Assembly (NCBI GenBank): GCA_964057225.1
Contig: OZ059895.1
Coordinates: 9,548,001-9,612,000, forward strand
From: Auanema rhodensis
Taxonomy: Eukaryota > Nematoda > Chromadorea > Rhabditida > Rhabditidae
DNA: 64,000 nt
Direction: 5' to 3'
The notes under the pieces are model-generated. The model saw only the letters and a program-made list of their open reading frames with translations, ran no database searches and was not told the origin of the DNA. Shown here piece by piece: positions 53,846 to 61,054 of the stretch. Position 1 is the first letter of the stretch. Each line of letters begins with the position of its first letter. A program made the translations under genes and the position numbers.

Positions 53846-54860
53846 TTAGTAAATTTGGCACTCACTTTATCCATATGTAACGGCATTTGATGCCTATTAC
53901 CCTGTAGGTAATCCTAAAGTGATTACTGAGAGCTTTGAGAGTTTTGAGGCATGCTGCCCATACAAGGGCCTTGTGAATCGTGATGTGCTTGCACCCACAA
54001 ATTTGTTGTATCCTGTATTAGGAACGCGCATAAGCGGTAAATTAATTTTTACAAACTGCCGCACATGTGCAAACAGAGGTAAAAATGTAACATGCCCGCA
54101 CCAAGATGATGAAGTTGCTCGAAAGCTGCATTTGACTGTAACGCATGTAGAGCTCGAATGTGCCATACAGCGTGGCTACAAAGTGCTTCATGTTTATGAG
54201 GTGTGGCACTGGGATGAATGGCAAGAAGGCCTATTCAAGGATTTTGTACAAAAGTACAAAAAAATTAAGCAAGAGGCATCGGGCTGGCCTAAGCCAAATA
54301 TGACAGAGGCTGAAAAGGTATGTTTCATGAAAAGTATGGCATTAAATAACATTTTACAGCTAAAATATCTCCAAGAGCACGAGGAGAACACTGGTGTTGC
54401 TCTGGAGAGCAACAAAATTGAAAAGAATGCGGCCATGCGTAGCATTGCCAAACTACAGCTGAATAGGTATGTAAACTTTTAAAAATAAAAATTTACAAAT
54501 TTGCTTATAGTGTATGGGGTAAAATAGGTCAAAGACCAGATAAAGCCCAAAACAAGATTATTTGTGTTGAGGATCCTGAAATTGGTAAGATCATAAGTGC
54601 AAGGGAACAAAATGTAACAAACAAAACAAATGTAGCCATAGCGGCCTTTATAACCGCTCATGCAAGGCTACTATTGTATAAGGCAATGGAAAAAATTGGA
54701 AAGAACTTGGTGTATACAGGTAATTTTATACTTTGTATACAATTTAGACGCACATCATTTAGACACCGATTCTCTAACTTATGTAAAACGTCTGGATCAG
54801 CCTGATCCAATTGAGGATATGAAGGGTAAATGGTTAGGTAAACTAAGCTCAATACTAATT

Positions 54861-55364
54861 AACAATAGCATATAAACCTTGTTGACCAAATTCCAATTTC
54901 AGGGCCACATCACCTTGTCGTATAACATCAAATAACTCTGACGAATGCACAGTAGGAGAAAAATCAAATACAAAAAATGTGAAACCAGCTTTATACATTG
55001 CTGGTGTAATACCATTGGATGAATCTGTACAACCAAGTCCCAAACCTTCCAACATGTCAATATATGCTGTGGCATAGGAAGAACGCCATTCTAAATTATG
55101 AGGGCGGGTAGGTATTACTCGATTGTTGAGCGTCAAGTATATATTTTCCAATTCAAACGGTTTAAAGTTGGATGGCGAATGTTTAAAAATACCATTATAA
55201 GCGTGTGCGCCCACAAGACCTACCACAACACGTTTCGGTGTATGCGACGTGAATAATATGTTATTGGGTGAATCCAAACGGCCTCCTTCTATAAAATAAG
55301 AGCGCATTTTCACTGATGTCATGGGATAGTGTATTCGTTCCTTTACAAGTTTATCTTCTATAGC
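54861..55364 (-). pseudogene. MCP: Major capsid protein, C-terminal fragment
   Basis: This matches 62,218-62,733 of the right copy on the opposite strand (shared landmarks MTSVKMRSYFIEGGRL, TPKRVVVGLVGAHAYNG, NRVIPTRP and FVFDFSPTVHSSELFDVI). The double-jelly-roll capsid families of Polintons carry this type of segment (the group annotated as F54H12.2-like in invertebrates). The N-terminal half is missing. Four codons after the GQQ landmark are deleted. The last codons run into the polymerase junction at about 54,860. At the other end it abuts the protease fragment at 55,364/55,365. Confidence 0.85.
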
Positions 55365-55365
55365 C

Positions 55366-55632
55366 TATCTTTTCTGTAGCTTGGGTTATAAAATGAACAA
55401 GTACATTCGTCATTATCTTGCCAAATATAAAAATGTAAAAGTTAATACTTGCAAACCACAACGCATAATTGAATACACTTGTGGTGGTTATGCAATATTG
55501 GTAATACTAATGTTGTCAGCTGGTAATACATTTGAAAGCATTTCTTCATTTTTTAAACTATTACAAAACGATGATGTCTTTATTAAAGCGTTTATGCATA
55601 AAGTATTCGACTATATATTATCAAGCATATGA
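55366..55632 (+). pseudogene. PRO: Adenain-type maturation protease, C-terminal fragment
   Basis: The fragment begins within the segment CSLGYKMNKYI and ends at the normal stop, colinear with the right-copy protease at 60,549-61,004. It keeps the catalytic-cysteine region EYTCGGY but has lost the first ~68 residues including the histidine. The 1.4 kb that would hold the protease N-terminus, the pX-like ORF and the capsid N-terminus (60,817-62,217 in the right copy) is deleted between 55,364 and 55,365. CCTAT is present at the junction and also at the protease breakpoint, suggesting microhomology. Confidence 0.83.
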
Positions 55633-55678
55633 TCAACTTCGCCATTAAAACGTCACCTGCTACATTAGGTGGTCAGTT

Positions 55679-55849
55679 ATGAATATTCCCTGTCACTGTG
55701 AATTATGTATAAGATACACGTTGGAACAAGCTGTACCAACACCCCTGTACAAAAAGATTTTGAAACGTATTTCAGTGCCATTCATTAAAGGAATATCTCT
55801 GGGACTAGGCTTTTGTACAACACTAGTCATTATTCCACTCATTATATAA
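55679..55849 (+). CDS. Small membrane protein, 56 aa
   Basis: The ORF has an N-terminal CHCELC cysteine cluster, a basic middle (YKKILKR) and a C-terminal hydrophobic segment (about residues 38-56, GLGFCTTLVIIPLII) that should span a membrane. The right copy at 60,341-60,511 has the same length and start but differs at about 13 of 56 residues, which supports a real gene under constraint. It lies just downstream of the protease and upstream of the zinc-finger gene. I do not recognise the family; small membrane ORFs are common in Polintons and adintoviruses. Confidence 0.65.
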   Translation: MNIPCHCELCIRYTLEQAVPTPLYKKILKRISVPFIKGISLGLGFCTTLVIIPLII

Positions 55850-55851
55850 AA
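55843..55851 (+). promoter_or_regulatory. TATA box of the zinc-finger gene
   Basis: TATATAAAA lies 40 bp upstream of the zinc-finger ATG at 55,891 and overlaps the stop codon of the small membrane ORF. The mirror copy (60,339-60,347, minus strand) is retained at the equivalent place. Transcription is expected to start about 30 bp downstream, giving a very short leader. Confidence 0.55.
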
Positions 55852-55890
55852 GTGAGTTGACTGTGTGTGGTTGTTTTTTATTTTCCTTTA

Positions 55891-56355
55891 ATGGAACTTT
55901 TATGTAACAAGTATTGTGTTACGTGCAAGGAAATATTTTCATCAACCAAGCATTTTAGTGATCACGTATTGAAAAGACATGACGGGATTCAGCCCGTATG
56001 TAACAGTTATATCAGAAATGCTGACTTTATTCAAAAATATGGACATTTGGATGGTGTTCGTAGACGTTTGTGCCCTTATTGTAGTGAAACTTTTGGAACA
56101 AGATTCAATTGTCAGCGTCATATTCGGCGTCTTCATAATAGTAATGGAACGAATGGTAAAGATGGTGATGGAAATGATACCAGCGAACCCTCTGAAAAAA
56201 CTGAGGAGTTTGTACAGTCAACCGAACCAAAACGATGCCGCTGCAATAGTAACCGAGAATATTCACAACACGAGCCGCGCATCGAACAAAACGGCGCTGA
56301 ACTACCTTTTAAACCTTCGAAAATCGTAATGTGGTCTTGTATAACTGTTGAATAA
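55891..56355 (+). CDS. C2H2 zinc-finger protein, 154 aa
   Basis: Two C2H2 fingers with C-X2-C-X12-H-X4-H spacing are visible: CVTCKEIF...HVLKRH (about residues 10-31) and CPYCSETF...HIRRLH (about 60-81). An acidic, low-complexity linker (NGTNGKDGDGNDTSEPSEK) and a charged tail follow. It is probably a nucleic-acid-binding accessory protein of the element. The ATG at 55,891 is chosen because it follows the TATA box and matches the right copy. Its stop codon overlaps an AATAAA signal and lies five bases from the stop of the convergent penton gene. The Polinton family assignment of this ORF is not certain. Confidence 0.75.
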   Translation: MELLCNKYCVTCKEIFSSTKHFSDHVLKRHDGIQPVCNSYIRNADFIQKYGHLDGVRRRLCPYCSETFGTRFNCQRHIRRLHNSNGTNGKDGDGNDTSEPSEKTEEFVQSTEPKRCRCNSNREYSQHEPRIEQNGAELPFKPSKIVMWSCITVE

Positions 56356-56356
56356 A
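56351..56356 (+). terminator. AATAAA polyadenylation signal overlapping the zinc-finger stop
   Basis: AATAAA contains the TAA stop of the zinc-finger ORF (56,353-56,355). A minus-strand AATAAA (TTTATT at 56,360-56,365) serves the convergent penton copy. This end-to-end packing is typical of compact viral genomes. Confidence 0.55.
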
Positions 56357-56360
56357 ACAT

Positions 56361-57188
56361 TTATTTCACATTTTTAACATGTAATGTAACAACTGTAGAA
56401 CCATAATTAAATCGCATAGAGCGACCAAATTTATCTAAAATTTCAATACTTATAGTATCGAGTGTTTGCTTAGTGATTGGTACATAACGAATAGGATTAA
56501 ATGTTTTGGCAATCATTTTACCAAATTGTGGGAAGTGGTACAGGTATACATGCAAGTAAATTAGCTTTCACATTACCGAGAATGGAATATTCTACAATAT
56601 CACAATATATATACATTGTATTAATGTTATAATGTTGTCGTTGATAATTTTATTCTCAAAGCCAAGAAAATATGCGAGAGCATCACCGAGTGTTGCATTC
56701 AATAATAGCCGCTTACTTGTTACAAACTCTATGCGTTGTAGTGTTTTGTTAAACCGAAACGTGGCGTCTGCCAGCATTTCCTTGACAAGTTTAGCCTCAG
56801 CTTGTCGATTATTATACTTTTTTTTCACATCTTCATCTTTATCTATCAAACCCTTCATATGTGCTTCTTCCTCAGCTCCAAGAGGTTTAGTGCTGCTAGC
56901 AATAAATTGTTCTTTTCCAGCATTGATTCCGCGTATTATTTCATCACCATTAGCATATTTACCTTTGGGTAAGTGCAGAATAAACTTTCTGTTGGAAAAA
57001 CGTAGTGTATAAGAAAGATTTTCTTGTACATTTAATATCGAGCACGAAAAAATTATGTCTGTCAGCCCAATGCAATATCTGTTATTGCGTAGCTTTAATG
57101 TTTCAGGTAACCTGGTAAGAAACACTGATGAGGTATTACTTTTTTCAGAGTCAACTGATGACGGCAAAGTAATGTAAAAATCATCCAT
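56361..57188 (-). pseudogene. Penton/minor capsid protein, broken copy
   Basis: The start (MDDFYITLPSSVDSEKSN) and end (SMRFNYGSTVVTLHVKN-type tail) match the intact right copy at 58,985-59,839. A deletion of about 27 bp near 56,637 removes residues after the LGFENK landmark, and a further small deletion near 56,524 shifts the frame before the FGKM landmark. The reading frame is therefore open only from 57,188 to about 56,640 and again at 56,361-56,520. It is transcribed divergently from the ATPase. Confidence 0.85.
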
Positions 57189-57267
57189 CACAGACCACCA
57201 CCTGATGCGTGCACACTGGTATAAATGAAATCATTTGCATTATAGGTACATTTACGAGTGGTTGATT
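57189..57267. promoter_or_regulatory. Bidirectional promoter between penton and ATPase, with palindrome
   Basis: A 79-bp gap separates two divergent ATGs (57,188 minus and 57,268 plus). It contains a slightly decayed form of the palindrome that is perfect in the right copy (TAAATGAAATCATTTGCA at 57,222-57,239). No clear TATA box is seen. Conservation of the palindrome in an otherwise diverged gap points to a regulatory site; its factor is unknown. Confidence 0.55.
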
Positions 57268-57915
57268 ATGGTTTTCAGCTTCAAACTACCCAGTCAGACA
57301 ACTGTAATAGGGGCAACGCAGTGCGGTTAAACTACCCTTATAAAACGTATATGTGAAAATACTGTAAAGTTTTTCAACGTCCCCATTGATAGAATATTCT
57401 GGTTCAGTCAATGTGGAGCATCGTCAGGTGTTCCATTAAATGATGAGCGCTTAATAGTTATTCAAGGACCACCTAATCCCGATATAATAAAAGAGCAAAA
57501 GGGAGTAAACACCATACTAGTGCTGGATGATTTGATGAATTTTTTCTCTTCCAATAAAGCGGCTAAAGAATTACTCAACAACATTTTTACAGTGTGGGCA
57601 CATCACTGGAATTTGGCAGTGTTTAATCTTGTGCAAGCTGCATTTCAGCTAGACAGGACCAGTCGAATTAATAGTACATATATAATACTAATGAAAAGTC
57701 ATTCGGATATATTACAAATACGTAATTGTCTGCAACAATTATTTGGCCCCCGCTTTAAAAATGCTCTAGAAGCATATGATGATGCAATGTCTACACCCTA
57801 TAGTCATTTACTGATTGACAACCATCCTTTAACAAATGAGAAACAGCGTATACTATCAGATATAACAGCGGAGCACCCTATTGTTTATGTAGCCAGAAAT
57901 ATATTCAGTGTTTAA
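57268..57915 (+). pseudogene. ATP: FtsK/HerA-type packaging ATPase, stop codon at the Walker A lysine
   Basis: In intact elements this enzyme pumps DNA into the capsid. The ORF is 216 codons. A Walker A loop is recognisable at residues 15-23 (GATQCG-stop-TT): the codon where the nucleotide-binding lysine belongs is TAA (57,328-57,330). Walker B is seen as TILVLDDLMNF (about residues 81-91). The frame is otherwise open to a normal end at VARNIFSV. Upstream lies the shared promoter with the penton, and 12 bp downstream the next small ORF starts. The same TAA is present in the diverged right copy. It is scored as a pseudogene because a lysine-less or truncated ATPase should be inactive; readthrough is the alternative. 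Confidence 0.87.
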
Positions 57916-57927
57916 TGTGCATGTTCA

Positions 57928-58167
57928 ATGAGTGGTCGTATTTTGTCAAATTACAACTTTTTATCTTCTTGTGCCAAAACCCCTTGTTCTGTTTTCTCAT
58001 TTTCTTTTTCACAAATTGAAATTATTGTTGAAATTGTATTTAATATTGTGAAAAATAATAATTTTCTCTTAACTAACAAGGAATATAAAACCCAAAACTT
58101 GTCTATATTAATTGTTTCCTCGTTGACAGGAATTAATCGATATTCATGGTTGAGCTTCATGATTTAA
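57928..58167 (+). pseudogene. Small ORF downstream of the ATPase, truncated at the palindrome centre
   Basis: The first ~55 residues (MSGRILSNYNFLSSCAKTP..., to NKEYKT) match the right-copy ORF at 58,144-58,464. Homology stops at 58,093, where the inverted arm ends; the remaining 24 residues come from unrelated spacer sequence. The start is 12 bp after the ATPase stop. Confidence 0.6.
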
Positions 58168-58464
58168 AACCAGAATAAGCAATTTACATGAAACTATTGT
58201 TTTCAATTGTTTGTGTGAAATCGTTGCCAATAAAGTTTCAGCCTTTTCGGGTGTGCGTATCAAAGCTATTTGACGTAATAATGAGAATATGGGCAAAAGG
58301 GTTTTATATTCCTTGTTAGTTAAGAGAAAATTATTATTTTTCACAATATTAAATACAATTTCTACAATAAATTCAATTTGTGAAAAAGAAAATGAGGAAA
58401 CAGAACAAGGGGTTTTGGCACAAGAAGATAAAAAGTTGTAATTTGACAAAATACGACCACTCAT
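58144..58464 (-). CDS. Small ORF downstream of the ATPase, 106 aa, function unknown
   Basis: It is an uninterrupted ORF starting 12 bp after the ATPase stop on the same strand. A hydrophobic/Asn-rich middle (IVEIVFNIVKNNNFLLTN) is followed by a leucine-rich helical stretch (LLPIFSLLRQIALIRTPEKA). In general pattern this recalls the short E..LN..K.N....K..L...LLR.LA ORF often found near the ATPase in Polintons; I would not rely on that without a profile search. The last part (to 58,144) extends beyond the inverted arm and is absent from the left copy. Confidence 0.55.
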   Translation of the reverse strand: MSGRILSNYNFLSSCAKTPCSVSSFSFSQIEFIVEIVFNIVKNNNFLLTNKEYKTLLPIFSLLRQIALIRTPEKAETLLATISHKQLKTIVSCKLLILVLNHEAQP

Positions 58465-58476
58465 TGAACGTGCACA

Positions 58477-58905
58477 TTAAACACTGAATATATTTCTGGC
58501 TACATAAACAATAGGGTGCTCCGCTGTTATATCTGATAGTATACGCTGTTTTTCATTTGTTAAAAGATGGTTGTCAATCAGTAAATGACTATAGGGTGTA
58601 GACATTGCATCATCATATGCTTCTAGAGCATTTTTAAAGCGGGGGCCAAATAATTGTTGCAGACAATTACGTATTTGTAATATATCCGAATGACTTTTCA
58701 TCAGTATTATATATGTACTTAAACGCTCATCATTTATTGGTACACCTGACGATGACCCACATTGACTGAACCAGAATATTCTATCAATGGGGACGTTGAA
58801 AAACTTTTCAGTATTTTCACATATGTGCTTTATGAGGGTTGTTTAACCGCATTGGGTAGCACCTATTACAGTTGTCTGACTGGGTAATTTGAAGCTGAAA
58901 ACCAT
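58477..58905 (-). pseudogene. ATP: Packaging ATPase, second copy: same Walker A stop plus internal deletion
   Basis: Start ATG at 58,905 and end VARNIFSV match the left copy. The Walker A lysine codon is again TAA (58,843-58,845). An in-frame deletion of 219 bp (73 codons) relative to the left copy removes Walker B; it lies between two TTAATAGT-like direct repeats that are intact in the left copy at 57,451 and 57,668. Before the deletion most codon differences from the left copy are synonymous; after it the two copies are nearly identical. It is non-functional by deletion alone. Confidence 0.87.
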
Positions 58906-58984
58906 AATCAACCACTCGTAAATGTACCTAAAATGCAAATGATTTCATTTGCAATAGTGTACACGTATCAAGTGGTGGTTTGTC
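58906..58984. promoter_or_regulatory. Bidirectional promoter with 20-bp perfect palindrome
   Basis: TGCAAATGATTTCATTTGCA (58,934-58,953) is a dyad with 9-bp arms and a 2-bp centre, midway between the divergent ATPase and penton ATGs. It contains ATGCAAAT, an octamer-like sequence bound by POU-type factors in animals; any such use here is inference. The equivalent gap of the left copy keeps most of it. Confidence 0.6.
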
Positions 58985-59839
58985 ATGGATGATTTTTACA
59001 TTACTCTTCCATCATCAGTTGACTCTGAAAAAAGTAATACATCATCAGTGTTTCTTACCAGATTACCTGAAACACTAAGGCTACGCAATAATAGATATTA
59101 CATTGGGCTGACAGACATAATTTTTCCGTGTTCTATATTAAATGTTCAAAAAGATTTATCTTATACACTACGTTTTAACAGAAAGTTTATTCTGCACTTG
59201 CCCAAAGGTAACTATGCAAATGGTGATGAAATAATACGCGGAATCAATGCTGGAAGAGAATCATTTATCGCCAACAATACAAAGCCTCTTGGAGCTGAGG
59301 AAGAAGCACGTATAAAGGGTTTAAAAGATAAAGATGAAGATGTAAAAAAGTGGTATAAAAATTGCCAGGCTGAAGCTAAGCTAGTGGAGGAAATGCTCGC
59401 AGACGCCACATTTCAGTTTAACAAAAAATTGCAGCGCATAGAGTTTGTAACAAGCAAGCGACAATTAATGAATGCAACACTTGGTGATGATTTTGCATAT
59501 TTTCTTGGTTTTGAAAATAAAAACATTAACGATACAATAATAGCCAGGCGTCCCATTGATTTTTCAAATAACATTAATACAATGTATATATATTGTGATA
59601 TTGTAGAATATTCCATTCTTGGTAATGTGAAAGCTAATTTACTTGCATGTATACCTGTACCACTTCCCACTGAATTTGGTAAAATGATTGCCAAAACATT
59701 TAATCCTATTCGTTATGTACCAATCACTAAGCAAGCACTCGATACTATAAGTATTGAAATTTTAGATAAATTTGGTCGCTCTATGCAATTTAATTATGGT
59801 TCTACAATTGTTACATTACATGTTAAAAATATGAAATAA
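58985..59839 (+). CDS. Penton/minor capsid protein, intact, 284 aa
   Basis: This is an open, apparently complete gene. The N-terminus (MDDFYITLPSSVDSEKSN) is followed by a jelly-roll-like beta-rich region. A charged helical insert (about residues 98-140, rich in E and K, with KDKDEDVKKWYK) follows. The C-terminus contains VEYSILGNVKANLL, NPIRYVPITK and TISIEILDKFGRSM, the pattern seen in the Polinton penton/minor capsid proteins. It would form the capsid vertices with the major capsid protein. The stop codon is embedded in AATAAA (59,835-59,840). The gene has outlived its broken left partner. Confidence 0.82.
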   Translation: MDDFYITLPSSVDSEKSNTSSVFLTRLPETLRLRNNRYYIGLTDIIFPCSILNVQKDLSYTLRFNRKFILHLPKGNYANGDEIIRGINAGRESFIANNTKPLGAEEEARIKGLKDKDEDVKKWYKNCQAEAKLVEEMLADATFQFNKKLQRIEFVTSKRQLMNATLGDDFAYFLGFENKNINDTIIARRPIDFSNNINTMYIYCDIVEYSILGNVKANLLACIPVPLPTEFGKMIAKTFNPIRYVPITKQALDTISIEILDKFGRSMQFNYGSTIVTLHVKNMK

Positions 59840-59849
59840 ACGTTTTATT
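59835..59849. terminator. Convergent polyadenylation signals of penton and zinc-finger genes
   Basis: AATAAA at 59,835-59,840 contains the penton stop codon on the plus strand. TTTATT at 59,844-59,849 is AATAAA on the minus strand for the zinc-finger copy. The arrangement mirrors 56,351-56,365. Confidence 0.55.
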
Positions 59850-59970
59850 CAACAGTTATACAATACCACATTTTTATTTTCGAAGATAGTTTAGGGCAGT
59901 TTTGTTTGTCGCTCGGCTCGTGTTGTAAATGTTCTCCGTCACTATTGCTGCGGCATCTTTTTGATTGGGT

Positions 59971-60300
59971 TTAATGTACAAACTCCTCAGCTTTTTCAAA
60001 GGGTTTGCTGGTATCATTTCTATCACCATCTTCACCATTCGTTCCATTATTATTATGAATACGCCGAATATGACGCTCACAATTGAATCTTGTTTCAAAA
60101 GTTTCACTACAATGAGGGCACAAACGTCTACGAACACCATCCAAATGTCCATATTTTTCAATAAAGTCAGCATTGCTGATATAATTGTTACATACGGGTT
60201 GAATCCCTGCATGCCTTTTCAAAACGTGATCACTAAAATGCTTGGTTGAAGAAAATATTTCCTTGCGTGTACCACAATATTTGTTACATAAAAGTTTCAT
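59971..60300 (-). pseudogene. C2H2 zinc-finger protein, second copy, one finger lost and truncated
   Basis: It starts at 60,300 (MKLLCNKYC). The second cysteine of finger 1 is arginine (CGTRKEIF), so that finger should not fold. Finger 2 (CPHCSETF...HIRRIH) is intact. The frame ends early at EEFVH-stop because of a TAA not present in the left copy; homology to the left gene continues to about 59,850 out of frame. The product would be 109 residues. Confidence 0.75.
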
Positions 60301-60338
60301 TAGAGAAAATGAAAAACGACCACACGCAATCAACCCAC

Positions 60339-60347
60339 TTTTATATA
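60339..60347 (-). promoter_or_regulatory. TATA box of the right zinc-finger copy
   Basis: TATATAAAA on the minus strand, 39 bp before the ATG at 60,300, overlaps the stop codon of the small membrane ORF exactly as in the left copy. Confidence 0.5.
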
Positions 60348-60511
60348 ATGAGCAATAATATGACTAGTGTTGTACAAAAGCCCAATCCCAATGCTATACC
60401 TTTAATAAATGGCACTGAAATACATTTCAACATTCTCCTGTATAAAAGCGCTGGTTTAGATTGCTCCAACGTGTATTTGACACATAATTCACAGTGACAA
60501 GGAATATTCAT
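60341..60511 (-). CDS. Small membrane protein, 56 aa, second copy
   Basis: The start at 60,511 (MNIPCHCELC) is chosen by agreement with the left copy, although the frame is open upstream for 34 more codons. The C-terminal hydrophobic segment (GIALGLGFCTTLVILLLII) is retained, although about 13 of 56 residues differ from the left copy. That pattern suggests constraint on hydrophobicity and on the CxCELC cluster. It lies between the protease and the zinc-finger gene. Confidence 0.65.
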   Translation of the reverse strand: MNIPCHCELCVKYTLEQSKPALLYRRMLKCISVPFIKGIALGLGFCTTLVILLLII

Positions 60512-60548
60512 AACTGACCACGTTAGCAGGTTATTAATGACAAATTTC

Positions 60549-61004
60549 TTATATAGTAGCCAATTTATAGTCGAATACTTTATGCATAAACGCTTTAATA
60601 AAGACGTCATCATTTTTGAATAGTTTAAAAAATGAACAAATGCTTACAAATGAATTACCAGCCGACAACATTAGTATTACAAATACTACATAGCCACCAC
60701 AAGTGTATTCAATTATACTTTGTGGTTTGCAAGTATTAATTTTTACCTTTTTATATTTGGCCAGATAATTTTGAATGTACTTGTTCATTTTATATCCCAA
60801 GCTACAGAAAAAATAGGTTTGCTTGTTACGGACAAAGATGACCTGCCAATGTGTGCCTGGCTTGTCATGTGTGTCAGTATTTACGACAAGTGCAAAGTTT
60901 TTACGACGCGTTTTGGGTAGAGTATCAGCGCTATATACACCGAGGAATAGTTTCCAAGTGCTGGGGACAGATCGCAATAGTGACGCTATGTCAGAGGAAT
61001 ACAT
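60549..61004 (-). CDS. PRO: Adenain-type cysteine protease (maturation protease), 151 aa
   Basis: It belongs to the adenovirus-protease-like family (peptidase C5) used by Polintons to mature capsids. Visible features are the catalytic histidine in PGTHWQV (about residue 52), the FFCSLGY segment where the family has an acidic triad residue, glutamine in CKPQS, and the nucleophile in EYTCGGY (about residue 102). The triad acid position reads Cys in both copies, so catalytic competence is uncertain. The ORF is complete and is divergent from the pX-like gene across a 50-bp gap. Length is in the low range for the family. Confidence 0.8.
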   Translation of the reverse strand: MYSSDIASLLRSVPSTWKLFLGVYSADTLPKTRRKNFALVVNTDTHDKPGTHWQVIFVRNKQTYFFCSLGYKMNKYIQNYLAKYKKVKINTCKPQSIIEYTCGGYVVFVILMLSAGNSFVSICSFFKLFKNDDVFIKAFMHKVFDYKLATI

Positions 61005-61054
61005 TTAGTAAAATGATCTAGTGTAACTTTTGTATTGCGCGCGTGCGGTTCAAT

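Larger units (their letters stand above)
50328..54860 (+). pseudogene. POLB: Polinton protein-primed family B DNA polymerase, multiply broken
   Basis: In an intact element this enzyme replicates the linear genome from a protein primer. Visible pieces: exons 1-4 (50,328-50,341; 50,390-50,446; 50,493-50,618; 50,662-50,743); exon 5 from 51,694 with a Cys-rich N-terminal region ending CKKCHTYNC; an exonuclease-II-like AHNGPRFD motif near 52,740; the family landmark NGCIYHGCPKC at 53,581; palm motif A remnant SLYPYV near 53,865; the WHW...SGWPKP region; motif B region near 54,440; and motif C DTDS near 54,766. Introns: 53,260-53,306 (GC-AG), 53,535-53,577, 54,318-54,359, 54,467-54,510, 54,720-54,762. 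Breaks: frameshift near 52,650, TAG at 52,829, frameshift near 52,980, and a replaced segment 53,689-53,850 that removes the motif A aspartate and upstream residues. The C-terminus is cut by a junction with a reversed capsid fragment at about 54,860. The exonuclease I motif was not found. Confidence 0.87.
55365..60816. repeat. Tail-to-tail inverted duplication of the Polinton gene block
   Basis: Left arm 55,365-58,093 and right arm 58,299-60,816 contain the same genes in mirror order (protease, membrane protein, zinc finger, penton, ATPase, small ORF). The mirror continues outward with the capsid gene (54,861-55,364 against 62,218-62,733) and the polymerase (53,880-54,620 against 63,340-64,000). 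A 205-bp asymmetric spacer (58,094-58,298) lies at the centre. Divergence is uneven: the ATPase 3' third differs at only about three bases, while the small membrane proteins differ at about 23% of residues. Confidence 0.9.

Noticed and set aside
55979-56329. 116-residue ORF in a second frame of the zinc-finger gene (also partly open at 59,874-60,212)
   Set aside because: It overlaps the C2H2 fingers in another frame and has no recognisable motif. It is open in both copies, so not excluded outright, but the finger-bearing frame explains the conservation better.
56632-57012. 126-residue plus-strand ORF opposite the penton
   Set aside because: It is a shadow of the penton coding strand; the intact right copy does not keep it as one ORF.
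57951-58160. Antisense 69-residue ORF, partly conserved in both arms
   Set aside because: It is interrupted in the right copy by a stop upstream. The opposite-strand ORF is longer there and directly follows the ATPase on its strand.
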